This document shows positions 6,425 to 7,507 of a stretch of 7,507 nt of DNA, in pieces. The stretch spans positions 1 through 7,507 of the forward strand of contig CAYMEK010000107.1 in the NCBI GenBank assembly GCA_964389305.1, in the 5' to 3' direction. Within the stretch, counting starts at the first letter, position 1; each line of letters begins with the position of its first letter. The notes below the pieces were generated by a model. The model was not told the DNA's origin. It searched no databases and saw nothing but the letters and a program-made list of their open reading frames with translations. The position numbers and the translations under genes are program-made. Origin of the DNA: CAYMEK01 sp964389305. GTDB lineage: Bacteria; Spirochaetota; Spirochaetia; SZUA-6; DRHE01.

Positions 6425-6465
6425 AGCCGCCGGGAATCAGTCGAAGTCGGACCGCGGCTGTGCGT

Positions 6466-6482
6466 CACCGCTCCCAGCGGTG
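6466..6482. repeat. Inverted repeat hairpin in convergent intergenic region
   Basis: CACCGCT (6466-6472) and AGCGGTG (6476-6482) form a perfect 7-bp stem with a CCC loop. It lies 41 bases after the mog stop and immediately before a stronger hairpin. It is probably a transcript-end structure for the plus-strand cluster. No T-run follows. Confidence 0.5.
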
Positions 6483-6490
6483 GGGATACT

Positions 6491-6514
6491 GCCGCCGGCG
6501 TAGGGGCCGGCGGC
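6491..6514. terminator. GC-rich bidirectional hairpin between mog and plsC
   Basis: GCCGCCGGC (6491-6499) and GCCGGCGGC (6506-6514) make a perfect 9-bp stem around a six-base loop, midway between the convergent mog and plsC genes (6425-6526 holds no gene). A very stable stem at this place suggests transcript end or 3' protection for one or both sides. Neither strand has a T-tract after the stem, so it is not a canonical intrinsic terminator. Confidence 0.5.
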
Positions 6515-6526
6515 GACGGCGAGCGG

Positions 6527-7231
6527 TCAGTTCACCCGGCCCCCCTCCCTGTCGATGGCTTCCTGGATCACGGAGCGGGCGTGGCTGGCCATGGTCGCGA
6601 GCGCCTCCCTTCTGTCCCGTCCTTTGGTTCGGAAGCGGTTCGGATACAGCGGTTTACCGACCACAACCTTCACCCAGACGAAGTAGCGGCTGATCGGCCG
6701 GCCGAACAGCTTCGGATGCTTCAGCACCAGGGCTACGGGAACCACGGGGACATTGAATAGCTGAGCCAGGAAAAACACACCGGGAAAAAAGGGCTGCAAG
6801 CTCTGGTTGCGCCATTTCAGGTGCCGTTCGGGGAAAAAATGCACCAGCCAGCCCCTGTCCAAGGCTCGTTTCACGGGCTTCACCAGCCGCCGCAGGCTCA
6901 TCTCATCGGGAATGGGAAAGGCGCCCAGCAGGCGGATGTAGCCTCCCAGGTAGGGAATGTAAAAGGTCTCTTCCATGGCGGAGAAGAGAATCCGCCGGGG
7001 GGCGAATACGTAAGCCATGATTCCGGGGTCGAGATACAGGGTGTGGTTCGAGATGAGGAAGCATCCCGAGCCGGGGACCTTGTGCAGGTTTCTTCTGTTT
7101 CTGATGCGTAGCTGGAGGATAGTGTTGCAGCAGACACCCACCAGCATCAGGGTGAGCCAGAACACCAGCCCGGCTACTAGCTGATACCCGAACGAAAAGT
7201 CGAGGATCCAGATCGATTTTTTTTTCCTCAT
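6527..7231 (-). CDS. PlsC-type 1-acyl-glycerol-3-phosphate acyltransferase
   Basis: Membrane-bound acyltransferase of the LPLAT/PlsC family, likely adding the second acyl chain in phospholipid synthesis. The 234 residues include one hydrophobic segment (about 16-38), motif I NHTLYLD with the catalytic His63 and Asp68 (62-68), GAFPIPD at 103-109 where the family has its motif II, FPERHLK (133-139) for motif III, and VPVVPVAL (161-168) for motif IV. Motif II lacks its usual arginine, and the Gly of FPEG is replaced by Arg, so substrate range may be unusual. ATG 7231 lies three bases from a tRNA-derived fragment and has no Shine-Dalgarno sequence. Codons 3-5 contain nine consecutive A. It is convergent with, and functionally unrelated to, the cofactor cluster. 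A gene symbol of plsC is plausible but not certain. Confidence 0.85.
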   Translation of the reverse strand: MRKKKSIWILDFSFGYQLVAGLVFWLTLMLVGVCCNTILQLRIRNRRNLHKVPGSGCFLISNHTLYLDPGIMAYVFAPRRILFSAMEETFYIPYLGGYIRLLGAFPIPDEMSLRRLVKPVKRALDRGWLVHFFPERHLKWRNQSLQPFFPGVFFLAQLFNVPVVPVALVLKHPKLFGRPISRYFVWVKVVVGKPLYPNRFRTKGRDRREALATMASHARSVIQEAIDREGGRVN

Positions 7232-7233
7232 AA

Positions 7234-7271
7234 ATGCGTCCAGCAGGATTCGAACCTGCGACCCACAGCTT
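7234..7271 (-). repeat. tRNA-Arg 3'-half fragment (direct repeat copy, candidate att site)
   Basis: These 38 bases are identical to 7465-7502 and in the same orientation. On the minus strand they run from the 3' side of the anticodon loop (AAGCTGT) through the T-arm GCAGG-TTCGAAT-CCTGC to the acceptor TGGACGC, discriminator A and one more base. No tRNA 5' half precedes it, so it cannot fold as a tRNA. A copy starting in the anticodon loop and ending at the tRNA 3' end is what tyrosine-recombinase integration into a tRNA gene leaves behind. Confidence 0.8.
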
Positions 7272-7302
7272 TTAAAGGCCGTCGGCCACCTAATATATAG
7301 AA

Positions 7303-7332
7303 CATATACACATACACAGGAAAATATTTCAA
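7303..7332 (-). promoter_or_regulatory. Possible promoter for the plsC gene
   Basis: On the minus strand, TTGAAA (complement of 7327-7332; 5 of 6 consensus) is followed after 18 bases by TATATG (complement of 7303-7308; 4 of 6). It lies within AT-rich DNA, where such matches arise easily. A second, perfect TTGACA (complement of 7402-7407) has only a weak TGTGAT partner at 15 bases. Either could serve plsC. Confidence 0.35.
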
Positions 7333-7407
7333 CTACTTTTTCTGGCGATGCAATACATTTGTGTAGGTTATTACACTGGTATCACAGAATAAAGTGCCGA
7401 TTGTCAA

Positions 7408-7437
7408 ATAAAAAAACCGCCTTGAAAAAGGCGGTTT
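7408..7437 (-). terminator. Intrinsic terminator downstream of tRNA-Arg(TCT)
   Basis: On the minus strand, AAACCGCC and GGCGGTTT (7414-7421 and 7430-7437) form an 8-bp stem with an eight-base loop. The stem is followed by a T-run (complement of 7410-7413, continuing as TATTT...). It lies 28 bases beyond the 3' end of tRNA-Arg(TCT) and would end its transcript before the plsC gene. On the plus strand only the T bases within the stem follow the GC part, so the minus-strand reading is favoured. Confidence 0.85.
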
Positions 7438-7465
7438 GTAGATGCATACGGCCACGATAATTATA

Positions 7466-7507
7466 TGCGTCCAGCAGGATTCGAACCTGCGACCCACAGC
7501 TTAGAAG
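7466..7507 (-). tRNA. tRNA-Arg(TCT), partial at window edge
   Basis: On the minus strand the visible part starts with the anticodon loop CTTCTAA (anticodon TCT, reading AGA), then the stem strand GCTGT, variable loop, T-arm GCAGG-TTCGAAT-CCTGC, acceptor 3' strand TGGACGC and discriminator A at 7466. CCA is not encoded. The 5' half lies beyond the right edge. Its 3' half is duplicated exactly at 7234-7271, and a terminator follows at 7408-7437. Confidence 0.92.

Larger units (their letters stand above)
7272..7464. other. AT-rich segment between the two tRNA 3' repeats
   Basis: This 193-base stretch is noticeably AT-rich compared with the rest of the window. It holds the plsC promoter candidates, short inverted repeats such as GTGTA/TACAC around 7361-7376, and the tRNA terminator at 7408-7437. 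I see no convincing gene. Bracketed by exact tRNA 3'-half repeats, it is best read as the remnant of an integrated element. Confidence 0.55.

Noticed and set aside
7272..7320. Complete second tRNA to the left of tRNA-Arg(TCT)
   Set aside because: No 5' acceptor strand or D-arm precedes the 3' half; the sequence changes abruptly at the anticodon loop.

Overview
The window is GC-rich bacterial chromosome carrying a one-direction gene cluster for tungstate/molybdate uptake and molybdenum/tungsten (pyranopterin) cofactor synthesis. tRNA genes flank it on both sides. The organism is probably an anaerobe that uses tungsten or molybdenum enzymes. TupA has an ordinary signal peptide and no lipobox, which points to a diderm host with a periplasm. 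The tRNA-His gene does not encode CCA. I cannot name the phylum safely; spirochaete-like, deltaproteobacterial and deep clostridial lineages all remain possible.

Left edge (1-350): a partial tRNA-Arg(TCG) and a complete tRNA-His(GTG) lie on the minus strand behind a good promoter (TTGACA, 17 bp, CATATT). About 50 bp away a second strong promoter (TTGACA, 17 bp, TAAACT) fires the other way into the cluster.

Leader (about 350-538): a molybdenum/tungsten-cofactor (Moco/Tuco) riboswitch. I can draw its P1, a GAAA-capped P3, and the conserved GCCTCCCG...GGAAAGGC element. Downstream, a 10-bp hairpin buries the tupA Shine-Dalgarno sequence. A competing 10-bp helix would open that hairpin only if the aptamer is unfolded. 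Together these suggest cofactor-dependent repression of translation.

Cluster (539-6424, all plus strand, mostly overlapping or a few bases apart): tupA, tupB and tupC (tungstate ABC importer), moeA (metal insertion), moaA (unusually short GTP 3',8-cyclase), moaC (cPMP synthase), a MOSC-domain protein, and mogA/moaB (MPT adenylyltransferase). Together they bring in the oxyanion, make cPMP from GTP, adenylylate molybdopterin and insert the metal. The genes that turn cPMP into molybdopterin (moaD, moaE, moeB) are not here.

Right part (6425-7507): two GC-rich hairpins separate the cluster from a convergent PlsC-type acyltransferase gene on the minus strand. Three bases upstream of its ATG is a 38-bp exact copy of the 3' half of the tRNA-Arg(TCT) gene that enters the window at its right edge. 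About 193 bp of noticeably AT-rich DNA, including a terminator, separate the two copies. This looks like the scar of an integrative element that used the tRNA as its attachment site, although no integrase is visible.
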